Shown here: positions 10,934-19,846 of the stretch, in pieces
Position numbering within the stretch: position 1 is the stretch's first letter
Layout: each line of letters opens with the position of its first letter
Translations under genes and position numbers: made by a program
The notes under the pieces: generated by a model
What the model was told of the DNA's origin: nothing
Databases searched by the model: none
Seen by the model: only the letters and a program-made list of their open reading frames with translations
Source: Thiohalocapsa marina
Lineage (GTDB): Bacteria > Pseudomonadota > Gammaproteobacteria > Chromatiales > Chromatiaceae
NCBI RefSeq assembly: GCF_008632335.1
Contig: NZ_VWXX01000016.1
Location: 1 to 64,000 of the forward strand
Length of the DNA stretch: 64,000 nt
Direction: 5' to 3'

Positions 10934-11881
10934 ATGGTCATGTCACCAGATCTACACACGCATTCCACCGCCTCCGACGGCACGCTGCCGCCGGCGCAGC
11001 TGGTGGCGCGCGCCCATGCCGCCGGTGTCGAGATGCTGGCGCTGACGGACCACGACACCCTTGCCGGCATCGACGAGGCCGCCCGGGCCGCCGCAGAATT
11101 GGGCCTCGCACTCATCGCGGGGGTCGAGGTCTCGGTGACCTGGGGCGGGCGCACGGTGCACATCGTCGGTCTGGATGTAGACCCGGGCTGCGAGGTGCTG
11201 CGCCAGGGGCTGCGCGGGCTGTGCGACTACCGCGAGTGGCGCGCTGTCGAAATCGGGCGGCGGCTGGCCCGGGCCGGCTATGAGGGCGCCCTGGAGGGCG
11301 CGCGCGCCCATGCCGGGGGCGAGCTGGTGGGCCGCACCCACTTTGCGCGCTTTCTGGTGCAGCGCGGCGCCGCGGCGGACGTGCGCGGCGTGTTCAAGCA
11401 GTTTCTGGTCAAGGGCAAGCCAGGCCATGTGCCAGGGGAGTGGACCAGCCTCGATCAGGCCGTGGGCTGGATTCGTGCCGCCGGCGGCCATGCCGTCATC
11501 GCCCATCCCGCGCGCTACGGCTTCACCCGCAGCAAGATGCTGCGGTTCATTGGCGAGTTCCGCGAGTGTGGCGGGCGCGGCATCGAGGTGGTCTCCGGCA
11601 GCCACAGCCGCGACGACGCCTTTGTCTTCGCCCGGCATGCTGCCGAAAGCCGGCTGCTGGCCTCCGCCGGCTCCGACTACCACGGCCCGGACAACGCCTG
11701 GCTGGAGCTCGGGCGACTGCCGCCGTTGCCCGAGGGCTGCACGCCCATCTGGCAGTGGTCCCAATTCGGGCGCCAGTCCGCCATCCAGTCCGGGAGCCGA
11801 GTCGAATCTGGCGCAGAAGCTGGTGCCGACACTGGCATCTGCCGGCAGGCGTGGTCCGCAGCGACCCGCAACGCAGCATGA
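10934..11881 (+). CDS. yciV: PHP-domain 5'-3' exoribonuclease / nucleotidase YciV
   Basis: PHP-superfamily metal-dependent phosphoesterase (YciV, also called RNase AM), 315 aa. The family trims 5' ends of rRNA and hydrolyses 3',5'-nucleoside bisphosphates. Metal-binding motifs are all present: DLHTHSTASDG, LTDHDTL, GVEVS, HAVIAHPARYG and GSDYHGP. In-frame ATGs exist at 10925, 10934 and 10940, and homologues begin only a few residues before DLHTHS, so the exact start is uncertain. TAGAAT at 10921 resembles a -10 element, which would leave a very short leader. yciO follows, as in E. coli. The C-terminal 45 residues are low-complexity and may be lineage-specific. Confidence 0.92.
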   Translation: MVMSPDLHTHSTASDGTLPPAQLVARAHAAGVEMLALTDHDTLAGIDEAARAAAELGLALIAGVEVSVTWGGRTVHIVGLDVDPGCEVLRQGLRGLCDYREWRAVEIGRRLARAGYEGALEGARAHAGGELVGRTHFARFLVQRGAAADVRGVFKQFLVKGKPGHVPGEWTSLDQAVGWIRAAGGHAVIAHPARYGFTRSKMLRFIGEFRECGGRGIEVVSGSHSRDDAFVFARHAAESRLLASAGSDYHGPDNAWLELGRLPPLPEGCTPIWQWSQFGRQSAIQSGSRVESGAEAGADTGICRQAWSAATRNAA

Positions 11882-12010
11882 GCGGGCATCCCATGGCTCC
11901 TGGCGCACCTCTGGAATGTCTGCGGCGTCCGCAATGCCCGCTGTGTCCGCATCCTCTGCTGAACTGCGCGGGTAGCGTCCGCGTCGGGCCACGCTAGGCC
12001 CCGCCCACAC

Positions 12011-12634
12011 ATGGCCGACTTTCTAGAGATCCATCCCGACAACCCGCAGCCGCGGCTTATCGCCCGTGCCGCGGCGGTCTTTCGTGCCGGTGGCGTCGTG
12101 GTCTACCCCACCGATTCCAGCTACGCCCTCGGTTGCCAGATCGGAGAGAAGTCTGCGCTGGATCGCATCCGCATGATCCGCCGCCTGGACGACAAGCACA
12201 ACTTCACCCTGGTGTGTCGTGACCTGTCAGAGATCGCCACCTATGCGCGCATCGACAACAGTGCCTACCGCCAGTTGCGCTCGCTGACACCCGGGCCCTA
12301 CACCTTCATCTACGAGGCCACCAAGCAGGTGCCGCGCCGGCTGCTGCACCCCAAGCGCCGCGCCATCGGCATCCGCGTGCCGGACACGCCGATCATCCGC
12401 GACCTGCTGGCCGAACTCGACCAGCCCATCCTCAGCACCACGCTGATCATGCCGGGGGACGAGGTGCCGCTGGATGATCCCTACGAGATCCGCGAGTCCA
12501 TCGGCCATTGCGTCGATCTGATCATCGACGGTGGCCACTGCGGGGCCGAGCCCACCACTGTGGTGGACATGACCCAGGACCCGCCGAAGGTGCTGCGTGC
12601 GGGCAAGGGCGACACAGCGGTGTTTGCGTCTTGA
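12011..12634 (+). CDS. yciO: YciO/Sua5/YrdC family protein
   Basis: YrdC-like fold protein, 207 aa, colinear with E. coli YciO (206 aa) along its whole length. Landmarks are FLEIHPDNPQPRLIA, VVYPTDSSYALGC, HNFTLVCRDLSE, TPGPYTFI, the basic PRRLLHPKRRAIGIRVP, and DLIIDGGHCGAEPTTVVD. The family resembles TsaC/Sua5, which makes the threonylcarbamoyl-AMP precursor of tRNA t6A. YciO itself is a divergent branch whose role is less certain. It sits directly after yciV. Confidence 0.94.
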   Translation: MADFLEIHPDNPQPRLIARAAAVFRAGGVVVYPTDSSYALGCQIGEKSALDRIRMIRRLDDKHNFTLVCRDLSEIATYARIDNSAYRQLRSLTPGPYTFIYEATKQVPRRLLHPKRRAIGIRVPDTPIIRDLLAELDQPILSTTLIMPGDEVPLDDPYEIRESIGHCVDLIIDGGHCGAEPTTVVDMTQDPPKVLRAGKGDTAVFAS

Positions 12635-12669
12635 GGCTTTGGGTCGACTAGTTTGATGGGGCCGATTCC

Positions 12670-13392
12670 ATGATGCATCCGCTGAGCGAGACCCTGTGGA
12701 CCATCCTGATCTTCGCCGTGCCCGTGGTGCTGGCCATCACGGCCCACGAGGCGGCCCACGGCTGGGTGGCGCACCGGCGTGGCGATCCCACCGCCTGGAT
12801 GCTCGGGCGGGTGACCTTCAACCCGCTCAAGCACATCGATCCGGTGGGCACCGTGCTGGTGCCCTTGCTGATCTTCCTGTCATCCAAGACCCTGGTCGGC
12901 GTGCCCTTCCTGTTCGGCTGGGCCAAGCCGGTGCCGGTGAACTGGCGCCGGTTGCGCGATCCGCGCTGGGACATGGCCCTGGTGGCCGTGGCCGGACCGG
13001 CCGCAAACCTGATCATGGCCCTGGGCTGGGGGCTGCTGATCCAGCTCATGGCGCTGCTGGTGCAGTTGACCACCGTGCCGCCCTGGCTGCTGACGACCAT
13101 CGTCGAGGCCTGTGTCATCGGCATCATGATCAACCTGTTCCTGATGGCGCTGAACCTGTTTCCGCTACTGCCGCTGGATGGCGGGCGCATCCTCGCGGCG
13201 CTGTTGCCGCCCCGTCTCGCCATCAGCTTCGGCCAGCTCGAGCGCTATGGCCTGCTGATCCTGCTGGCGCTGCTGCTGCTGCCCGACGGCCAGCCGCCCG
13301 GACTGCTGGGTGCCGTGCTGCATCCGCTGGTCAGGGCGGTGCTCGGCGTGATCCCGGGGGCGGGACTGGTCCGCGACCTGTTCCCGGTCTGA
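12670..13392 (+). CDS. Site-2 protease family (M50) membrane metalloprotease
   Basis: Integral membrane zinc protease, 240 aa. The catalytic HEAAH (HExxH) lies in the first membrane segment (VVLAITAHEAAHGWVAHRRG). The second motif with the third metal ligand is PLLPLDGGRILAALLPP. Further hydrophobic stretches fit a minimal S2P fold without PDZ domains. It probably cleaves a membrane-bound substrate within the bilayer; the substrate is unknown. Two adjacent ATGs (12670 and 12673) could serve as start. It lies between yciO and trpS. Confidence 0.92.
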   Translation: MMHPLSETLWTILIFAVPVVLAITAHEAAHGWVAHRRGDPTAWMLGRVTFNPLKHIDPVGTVLVPLLIFLSSKTLVGVPFLFGWAKPVPVNWRRLRDPRWDMALVAVAGPAANLIMALGWGLLIQLMALLVQLTTVPPWLLTTIVEACVIGIMINLFLMALNLFPLLPLDGGRILAALLPPRLAISFGQLERYGLLILLALLLLPDGQPPGLLGAVLHPLVRAVLGVIPGAGLVRDLFPV

Positions 13393-13463
13393 GCGCGCCC
13401 GGCGAGTCTGTCTGCGACGCTGGTGGCGGCAACCGGCATCGGCCCCTGATTCAATCGAACCGC

Positions 13464-13472
13464 GAGAAGGAA
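13464..13472 (+). promoter_or_regulatory. Ribosome binding site defining the trpS TTG start
   Basis: GAGAAGGAA lies 6 nt before TTG 13479. No ATG or GTG lies nearby in frame before the conserved SGMRPTGKLHLGH, so this site supports a TTG start. Confidence 0.7.
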
Positions 13473-13478
13473 TCCACC

Positions 13479-14696
13479 TTGACCACTGTCCATCCGCAAC
13501 ACGCGCGCGTCCTGTCCGGCATGCGCCCGACCGGAAAGCTGCATCTGGGCCACTACCACGGTGTGCTGAAGAACTGGATCGAGCTGCAGCACGAGTACGA
13601 GTGCTTCTTCTTCGTCGCCGACTGGCACGCCCTGACCACCGACTACGATGACCCGTCCAATGTCCCCCAGGCGACACACGACATGGTCGTTGACTGGCTG
13701 GCCGCCGGGGTCAGCGCGGGCTCGGCGACGCTGTTCATCCAGTCGCGGGTGCCGGAACATGCGGAATTGCATCTGCTGCTGTCCATGATCACCCCGCTGG
13801 GCTGGCTGGAGCGGGTGCCGAGCTTCAAGGACCAGCAGGAGAAGCTCAAGGAAAAGGACCTGGCCACCTACGGCTTTCTCGGCTACCCGCTGCTGCAGAG
13901 CGCCGACATCCTGATCTACAAGGCCGGTCAGGTACCGGTGGGCGAGGACCAGGTGGCCCATGTGGAACTGACCCGCGAGGTGGCGCGCCGCTTCAATCAC
14001 ATCTACGGCCGCGAGCCCGACTTCGAGGACAAGGCCGAGCAGGCCAAGCGCAAGATGGGCAAGAAGAACGCCAAGATGTACGACAAGCTGCGGCGCAGCT
14101 ACCAGGAACAGGGCGACCAGGAGGCGCTGCAGGTGGCCCGGGCGTTGCTGGAGGCCCAGGGCAACATCACCCTGGGCGATCGGGAGCGGCTGTTCGGCTA
14201 CCTCGAGGGCAGCGGTCGGGTGATCCTGCCCGAGCCCCAGCCGCTGCTGACCCGGGCGGCGAAGATGCCCGGCCTGGATGGACAGAAGATGTCCAAGTCC
14301 TACGGCAACACCATCTCCCTGCGGGACGACCCGGCGGAAGTGGAGCAGAAACTGCGCACCATGCCCACGGATCCGGCACGCGTGCGCCGCACCGACCCCG
14401 GCAACCCGGCCATCTGTCCGGTGTGGCAGTTCCACGAGGTCTATTCCGACGATGGCGTGAAGGAGTGGGTGCAGCAGGGCTGCCGGTCCGCCGGCATCGG
14501 CTGCCTGGAGTGCAAGCAGCCGGTGGTGGATGCGGTGCGTGCTGAACTGGCGCCCATCCAGGCCCGCGCGCGCGAGCTCGACGCGCAGCCCGAGGTGGTG
14601 CGTTCGGCCATCAACGAGGGCTGCGAACGCGCCCGCGATGTCGCCCGTGAGACCATGGATGAAGTGCGTCACGCCATGTCCTTGCTGCAGGGGTGA
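13479..14696 (+). CDS. trpS: Tryptophanyl-tRNA synthetase
   Basis: Class I aminoacyl-tRNA synthetase that charges tRNA-Trp, 405 aa. Motifs are SGMRPTGKLHLGHYHG (the HIGH equivalent, residues 22-25) and GQKMSKSYGN (KMSKS, about 269-273). The protein is longer than the roughly 334-aa E. coli enzyme, as in the TrpS type of pseudomonads, with an insert rich in Lys/Gln before the KMSKS loop. TTG is the start. The stop overlaps the scpA start (GTGA). Confidence 0.95.
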   Translation: MTTVHPQHARVLSGMRPTGKLHLGHYHGVLKNWIELQHEYECFFFVADWHALTTDYDDPSNVPQATHDMVVDWLAAGVSAGSATLFIQSRVPEHAELHLLLSMITPLGWLERVPSFKDQQEKLKEKDLATYGFLGYPLLQSADILIYKAGQVPVGEDQVAHVELTREVARRFNHIYGREPDFEDKAEQAKRKMGKKNAKMYDKLRRSYQEQGDQEALQVARALLEAQGNITLGDRERLFGYLEGSGRVILPEPQPLLTRAAKMPGLDGQKMSKSYGNTISLRDDPAEVEQKLRTMPTDPARVRRTDPGNPAICPVWQFHEVYSDDGVKEWVQQGCRSAGIGCLECKQPVVDAVRAELAPIQARARELDAQPEVVRSAINEGCERARDVARETMDEVRHAMSLLQG

Positions 14697-15535
14697 GCCA
14701 GGCCCCGCCGATGCCGGACGCGGCCGGGCCGGGCGAACAGGCGCCGCCGCGGCAGCAGGAGATGCCCTTTGCCGTGGTGCAGGGGGCCCCGCTCCTGACG
14801 CTGCCGCAGGATCTGTATATCCCGCCGGATGCCCTGGAGGTCTTTCTCGACGCCTTCGAGGGGCCGCTGGACCTGCTGCTCTACCTGATCCGGCGGCAGA
14901 ACCTGGACATCCTCGACATCCCCATCGCCCAGATCACCGCCCAGTACATGGAGTACGTGGAGCTGATGAAGGAGCTGAAGCTGGAACTGGCCGCGGAGTA
15001 CCTGGTGATGGCCGCGATGCTCTGCGAGATCAAGTCGCGCATGTTGTTGCCGCGCCCACCGAGCGACGAGGAAGAAGGCGCGGATCCGCGGGCGGAGCTG
15101 GTGCGCCGGCTGCAGGAGTACGAGCGCTTCAAGCAGGCGGCGCAGAACCTGGATGCGCTGCCGCGGCTGGAGCGGGACTGCTTTCCTACCCGGGCAGAGG
15201 TGCCGGCGGGGCATGTGCCCCGGGTGCCGCCGACAGTGGAGCTCGGTGAGGTGCTGCTGGCCCTGCGTGATGTGCTCAAGCGGGCGGATCTGTTCACCAG
15301 CCACCGGGTGGAGCGGGAGTCGCTGTCGCTGCGCGAGCGCATGTCCCAGGTGCTGGAGCGGGTGCGGGGCGGCGGCTTCGTGCCCTTCGTCCGCCTGTTC
15401 GACATCAGCGAAGGGCGCCCCGGCGTGGTGGTCAGCTTTCTTGCCGTGCTCGAGCTGGTGAAGGCCGCCAGCCTCGAGCTGGTGCAGACCGAGCCCTTTG
15501 CGCCCATCCATGTGCGCCTGCGGGAGGCCGCGTGA
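14693..15535 (+). CDS. scpA: Segregation and condensation protein A
   Basis: Kleisin subunit that bridges SMC heads, 280 aa. The hallmark FEGPLDLLLYLIRRQNLDILDI is at about residues 55-76, followed by EYLVMAAMLCEIKSRMLLP. The C-terminal winged helix ends PGVVVSFLAVLELVK. A variable N-terminal 45 residues precede the core. The GTG start overlaps the trpS stop, and the stop overlaps the scpB start, giving a translationally coupled trpS-scpA-scpB unit. Its partner SMC is encoded at 548. Confidence 0.95.
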   Translation: MSQAPPMPDAAGPGEQAPPRQQEMPFAVVQGAPLLTLPQDLYIPPDALEVFLDAFEGPLDLLLYLIRRQNLDILDIPIAQITAQYMEYVELMKELKLELAAEYLVMAAMLCEIKSRMLLPRPPSDEEEGADPRAELVRRLQEYERFKQAAQNLDALPRLERDCFPTRAEVPAGHVPRVPPTVELGEVLLALRDVLKRADLFTSHRVERESLSLRERMSQVLERVRGGGFVPFVRLFDISEGRPGVVVSFLAVLELVKAASLELVQTEPFAPIHVRLREAA

Positions 15536-16308
15536 GCGCCGACGATCCACAGCCGTCGCAGGCGTCCCGGACCCCGAAGCAGCCCCGGCCGATCGAGCAG
15601 GTCCTGTCGGTGCTGTCAGCGTCGGTCAAGCAGGTGGTGGAGGGGGCGCTGATGGCGGCCGGTGGCCCGCTGACCCTGGATCAGCTCCTTGGCCTGTACC
15701 CCGAGGATCAGCGACCCGCCCGGGCCGACATCGAGGCCGCCGTGGCCGCGCTGACGGACGACTATGCCGGCCGCGGCATCGAGCTGGTGCAGGTGGCCGG
15801 TGGCTGGCGCATCCAGGTGCGGCCGTCGGTGGCGCCCTGGGTCGCGCGCTTGTGGGAAGAGAAACCGGCCCGCTATTCCCGCGCCCTGCTCGAGACCCTG
15901 GCGCTGATCGCCTACCGCCAGCCCATCACCCGGGGCGAGATCGAGGACATCCGCGGCGTGAGCGTGAGCACGCAGATCGTCAAGACCCTGACCGAGCGCG
16001 ACTGGGTGCGCGTGGTCGGCCACCGCGACGTACCCGGACGGCCCGCCCTGTACGCCACCACCCGGCGCTTTCTGGACTATTTCGGGCTGCGGTCCCTGAA
16101 CGACCTGCCGCCGCTGGCGGAGATTCGCGATCCCGCATTCTTCGGCGAGCAACTGGACCTGAACGGCGACACGCCGGACGGGGTTCAGGTCGCGCCGGCG
16201 CCTGAATTGCAAACGGTACCGGAAACAGCACCGGAATCCGAATCGGAACCGGCTCCGGAAAAGGCACCGGAATCGCCGGCGACCGTCCCCCCACCGGCAG
16301 CGCACTGA
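15532..16308 (+). CDS. scpB: Segregation and condensation protein B
   Basis: Winged-helix dimer that binds ScpA in the SMC complex, 258 aa. Typical segments are VVEGALMAAGGPLTLDQLL, GGWRIQVRPSVAPWVARL, YSRALLETLALIAYRQPITRG and EDIRGVSVS, ending in the GRPALYATTRRFLDYFGL region. A Pro/Glu/Ala-rich, probably disordered tail of about 60 residues follows, coded by imperfect repeats. The GTG start overlaps the scpA stop by 4 bp. Confidence 0.95.
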   Translation: MSADDPQPSQASRTPKQPRPIEQVLSVLSASVKQVVEGALMAAGGPLTLDQLLGLYPEDQRPARADIEAAVAALTDDYAGRGIELVQVAGGWRIQVRPSVAPWVARLWEEKPARYSRALLETLALIAYRQPITRGEIEDIRGVSVSTQIVKTLTERDWVRVVGHRDVPGRPALYATTRRFLDYFGLRSLNDLPPLAEIRDPAFFGEQLDLNGDTPDGVQVAPAPELQTVPETAPESESEPAPEKAPESPATVPPPAAH

Positions 16309-16324
16309 GCGGGAGCAAAGCGCA

Positions 16325-17197
16325 ATGAGCACCAGACAGCGACCAGGCCAGCGACCGGGCCAACGACCAGGCCAACGACAGGGCCAGCGGCCATCCGCGG
16401 CCATCGGCGAGCTGGTCCGTTTGCAGAAGGTGCTGGCGGAGGCCGGCATGGGCTCCCGCCGGGAGATCGAGGCCTGGATCCGCGACGGTCGCGTGCGCGT
16501 GAACGGCCAGCTCGCCAAGCTCGGCGATCGGGTGTCGCCGTCGGATCGCATCCGGGTGGATGGCAACGAGATCAAGCGGCGCGCCGCGGGCGCCGGCCGC
16601 AGACCGCGGGTGCTGGTCTATCACAAGCCCGAGGGCGAGGTGGTGAGCCGCCGTGACCCCGAGGGCCGGCCGACCATCTTCCGCCGACTGCCGGGCATTC
16701 GCGATGGCCGCTGGATCGCCGTGGGCCGGCTCGACCTGAATACCGCCGGCCTGTTGCTGGTCACCAACCACGGCGAGCTGGCGAACCGCCTGATGCACCC
16801 GTCGCGGCGCATCGAGCGCGAATACGCCGTGCGCATCCGCGGAACGGTGTCGGATGCGGCGTTGCAGCAACTGGTCCACGGGGTCGAGCTGGAGGACGGC
16901 CCGGCGCGCTTCGAAGAGGTGGTGGAGTCGGGCGGCACCGGTACCAACCAGTGGTTTCACGTGCTGTTGTGCGAGGGTCGCAATCGCGAGGTGCGTCGGT
17001 TGTGGGAGGCGGTGGGCTGCGAGGTCAGTCGGCTGAAGCGGGTGCGTTTCGGCAACGTGATCCTTGGCGCCCGGCCCTTGCCGGGACAGTGGCGCGAACT
17101 CACCGACGAGGAACTCGCCGGGCTCATGACCCTGGTGGACCTGCCGGCGCCGCGCCGAGCTCGGCCCGCACGGCCGCCGACCCGCCCGCGGGGCTAG
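16325..17197 (+). CDS. rluB: 23S rRNA pseudouridine synthase RluB
   Basis: RsuA/RluB-family enzyme that isomerises a uridine of 23S rRNA, 290 aa. An S4 RNA-binding domain (LQKVLAEAGMGSRREIE, residues about 32-90) precedes the catalytic domain with GRLDLNTAGLLLVTN, where the Asp is the nucleophile. Later come HPSRRIEREYAVRI and GRNREVRRLW. The N-terminus is an unusual tandem Arg-Pro-Gly-Gln repeat encoded by a short DNA repeat (16335-16390), giving a basic disordered tail. The scpA-scpB-rluB order is widespread in gammaproteobacteria. Confidence 0.94.
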   Translation: MSTRQRPGQRPGQRPGQRQGQRPSAAIGELVRLQKVLAEAGMGSRREIEAWIRDGRVRVNGQLAKLGDRVSPSDRIRVDGNEIKRRAAGAGRRPRVLVYHKPEGEVVSRRDPEGRPTIFRRLPGIRDGRWIAVGRLDLNTAGLLLVTNHGELANRLMHPSRRIEREYAVRIRGTVSDAALQQLVHGVELEDGPARFEEVVESGGTGTNQWFHVLLCEGRNREVRRLWEAVGCEVSRLKRVRFGNVILGARPLPGQWRELTDEELAGLMTLVDLPAPRRARPARPPTRPRG

Positions 17198-17237
17198 TCG
17201 GCCGCCGTCTGCCGAATCCCGGATCCCGACGCTTGGC

Positions 17238-18407
17238 TCAGGCCTCCAGGCAGAACTGCCGGATCAGGTGCCTGAGCAACTGCAGCGTGGGCTCGATGCG
17301 GTCCATGGCCAGGAATTCGTCCGGCTGGTGCGCCTGGGCGATGTCGCCGGGGCCCAGCACGATGGTCTCCATGCCCAGCCGGTTGAAGAACGGCGCCTCG
17401 GTGCCGAAGCTGACCGCCTCCGCCTTGTGCCCGGTCAAGGCCTCCGCGGCGCGCACGATGGCCGAGCCCGCCGCCGTCTCCGCAGGCGGGATGCTGGCGA
17501 ACAGGGGCGCCACCTGCCAGCCGAGTCCCCGGCGTTCGGCCACGTCGGCAACGCGTCGCGACAGTTCGGTGCGCAGCTCGGCGGGATCCAGCCCCGGCAG
17601 CACGCGCAGGTCCAGGTGCAGCTCGCATTCGCCACAGATGCGGTTGGGGTTGTCGCCGCCGTGGATGTGACCGAGGTTGATGGTCGGGTAGGGCACCGAA
17701 AACGCCGGGTTTTCATGGCGCCGTTGCAGTTCGCCCCGCCAGGCCAGCACACTGCTGAGCACGTCGTGCATGCCCTCCAGGGCGCTGTTGCCCAGCCGCG
17801 GATCGCTGGCATGGCCGCTCTGACCGGTGAGTTTCACCGCCTCGCCCATCACGCCCTTGTGCATGCGCACCGGACGCAGATTGGTGGGTTCGCCGATGAC
17901 CGCGTAGCGTCCCAGCGGTCGGCCGGCCTCCACCAGCGCGCGGGCGCCATGCATGGCGGACTCCTCGTCGGCGGTGGCCAGGATGATCAGCGGCTGCCGC
18001 AGGTCCTGCGCCGACAGCCCGCGGGCGGCCTCGATGGCCAGCGCCAGAAAGGATTTCATGTCCGAGGTGCCCAGGCCGTACAGGCGCCCGCCGTCCTCGC
18101 TGAGCTTCAGCGGGTCGTGCTGCCACAGGTGTCCGTCGAAGGGCACGGTGTCCGTATGGCCCGACAGCACCAGCCCGCCGGGGCCGCTGCCCAGGGTCGC
18201 GATCAGGTTCGCCTTGCCGGCGTGGCCGGGGATATCCAGCAGTTCCACCCGGAAGCCGGCATCCCGCAGCCAGTTCGCCAGCAGCCCCAGCAACGGCAGG
18301 TTGCTCTGGTCGCGGTCCGGGGTGACGCTGCTGACCGAGGGCGTCGCGATCAGCCCCTGCAGCATGGTCATCAGGGACGGGGCCTCGGTGGCGGGACTAT
18401 GGGTCAT
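17238..18407 (-). CDS. argE: Acetylornithine deacetylase
   Basis: M20-family zinc hydrolase that removes acetate from N-acetylornithine in arginine biosynthesis, 389 aa (E. coli ArgE 383). Metal-binding and catalytic motifs are LSGHTDTVPFDG, GLGTSDMKSF (bridging Asp), ATADEESAMHGA (catalytic Glu pair) and GEPTNLRPV, with a late His in QAHQPDEFL. The dimerisation domain with GHASDPRLGNSA and NRICGECELHLDLR is present. The gene is divergent from the GNAT/C39 gene and convergent with rluB. Confidence 0.93.
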   Translation of the reverse strand: MTHSPATEAPSLMTMLQGLIATPSVSSVTPDRDQSNLPLLGLLANWLRDAGFRVELLDIPGHAGKANLIATLGSGPGGLVLSGHTDTVPFDGHLWQHDPLKLSEDGGRLYGLGTSDMKSFLALAIEAARGLSAQDLRQPLIILATADEESAMHGARALVEAGRPLGRYAVIGEPTNLRPVRMHKGVMGEAVKLTGQSGHASDPRLGNSALEGMHDVLSSVLAWRGELQRRHENPAFSVPYPTINLGHIHGGDNPNRICGECELHLDLRVLPGLDPAELRTELSRRVADVAERRGLGWQVAPLFASIPPAETAAGSAIVRAAEALTGHKAEAVSFGTEAPFFNRLGMETIVLGPGDIAQAHQPDEFLAMDRIEPTLQLLRHLIRQFCLEA

Positions 18408-18514
18408 GACGGCACTCCAGCGCGTGCGGCGCGGTCTGGGGGAACGATGACGGCTCGGCGCCGCACCCGCCGGAGGCCTATACTCATGGGCGTCGGCTGG
18501 CGGCTACACTTTTC

Positions 18515-19846
18515 ATGAACATCGCACGCCCGATCGCCGGGATCAAGACCATGAGCGCTCATCGTCCGCAGGTTGCGTCCGCTGATCAGCCAGCCGGCCA
18601 GCCAGCCGGTCAGATAGCCGGTCAGATAGCCAGCCGGGTCGCCGACAAGACCGGCGGCACGGCCCTGTCGGTGCGTCCCGGCGCGGCGTCGGACATCGAT
18701 GCCCTGGTGGCGCTGGAACAGGCCTGCTTCGTCAGCGACCGGCTCAGCCGCCGCCGTTTCCGCTACATGCTGGCGCGGGCGCAGGCGGCATTGCTGGTGG
18801 CCGAGCCGACGCAGACCCAGCCGGAGCCGCCGGCATCGGGCCAGGCCCGATCCGAACAGACCAGCATCCCGTACGCGTCGGCCCTGTGGGGCTATGTGCT
18901 GGTGCTGTTCAACCGCGCCACGTCGGTGGCCCGGCTGTACTCCATCGCGGTGGCCCCGTCGGCCCGCGGCCACGGCGTCGCCACCGCCCTGGTGCGCGCC
19001 GCCGAGCAGGCCACCTGGGATGCAGAACGGGCCTACCTGCGTCTGGAGATCCGTCGTGACAATCTGGCCTCGCAGCGGCTGTTCGAGGGGCTGGGCTATC
19101 GCCGCTTCGGCGTGCTGTCCGACTACTACGAAGACCATATGGAGGCGCTGCGCTACGAGAAGCAGCTCGCCCCCTATGTGCGTCGCGCGCCGGCGCGGGT
19201 GCCCTTCTACGAGCAGACGCTGGACTTCACCTGCGGCGCCTCGTCGCTGATGATGGCCATGCAGGCGCTGTCGCCGCAGATCAGCCTGGACCGTACGCTG
19301 GAGTTGCGCATCTGGCGTGAGGCGACCACCATCTTCATGACCTCGGGGCATGGCGGCTGCGGCCCGTTCGGCCTGGCGCTGGCGGCGCACGCCCGCGGCT
19401 ATGCCGCCGAGGTCTTCGTCAACGACCGTGGCGTGCCATTGATCGACTCGGTGCGCAGCCCGGAAAAGAAGGAGGTCATGCAACTGGTGCATGCGGACAT
19501 GCTCGCGGAGATCGGGCGCCGGCGCATTCCTGTCACCTACGGCACCCTGGGCCTTGAGGCCCTGGCCGCCCGCTTCGACGATGGGGCCGTGCCGCTGGTA
19601 CTGATCAGCTCGTATCGCATCTATGCCGAGAAGTTTCCGCACTGGGTGGTGGTCACGGGCTTCGATGAACACTTCGTCTATGTGCACGATCCCTATGTGG
19701 ACTACGACAATGGCGAGACCCCGCTGGACTCCATGAACATGCCGATCCAGCTGGCCGAGTTCCGGCGCATGGCCCGCTACGGGCGTGCCGGCCTGCAGGC
19801 GGTGGTGCTGGTCTCCCTGCCCGCCGGTGAGGCCGCCCATGGCTGA
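18515..19846 (+). CDS. GNAT acetyltransferase fused to C39-like cysteine peptidase
   Basis: Two-domain protein, 443 aa. The N-terminal GNAT domain (about 50-215) has the acetyl-CoA loop [15 protein letters not shown] and the RimI-like [16 protein letters not shown]. The C-terminal half is a peptidase C39-like papain fold with a plausible triad: Cys240 ([15 protein letters not shown]), His376 ([10 protein letters not shown]) and Asp392 ([11 protein letters not shown]). The last 8 bp overlap the next gene, a RimK-like ligase, so the two are translationally coupled. The pairing suggests trimming and acylation of a peptide or protein that the ligase modifies. The first 45 residues are a repetitive Ala/Gln linker. 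The ATG at 18551 is an alternative start. The substrate is unknown. Confidence 0.88.
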   Translation: MNIARPIAGIKTMSAHRPQVASADQPAGQPAGQIAGQIASRVADKTGGTALSVRPGAASDIDALVALEQACFVSDRLSRRRFRYMLARAQAALLVAEPTQTQPEPPASGQARSEQTSIPYASALWGYVLVLFNRATSVARLYSIAVAPSARGHGVATALVRAAEQATWDAERAYLRLEIRRDNLASQRLFEGLGYRRFGVLSDYYEDHMEALRYEKQLAPYVRRAPARVPFYEQTLDFTCGASSLMMAMQALSPQISLDRTLELRIWREATTIFMTSGHGGCGPFGLALAAHARGYAAEVFVNDRGVPLIDSVRSPEKKEVMQLVHADMLAEIGRRRIPVTYGTLGLEALAARFDDGAVPLVLISSYRIYAEKFPHWVVVTGFDEHFVYVHDPYVDYDNGETPLDSMNMPIQLAEFRRMARYGRAGLQAVVLVSLPAGEAAHG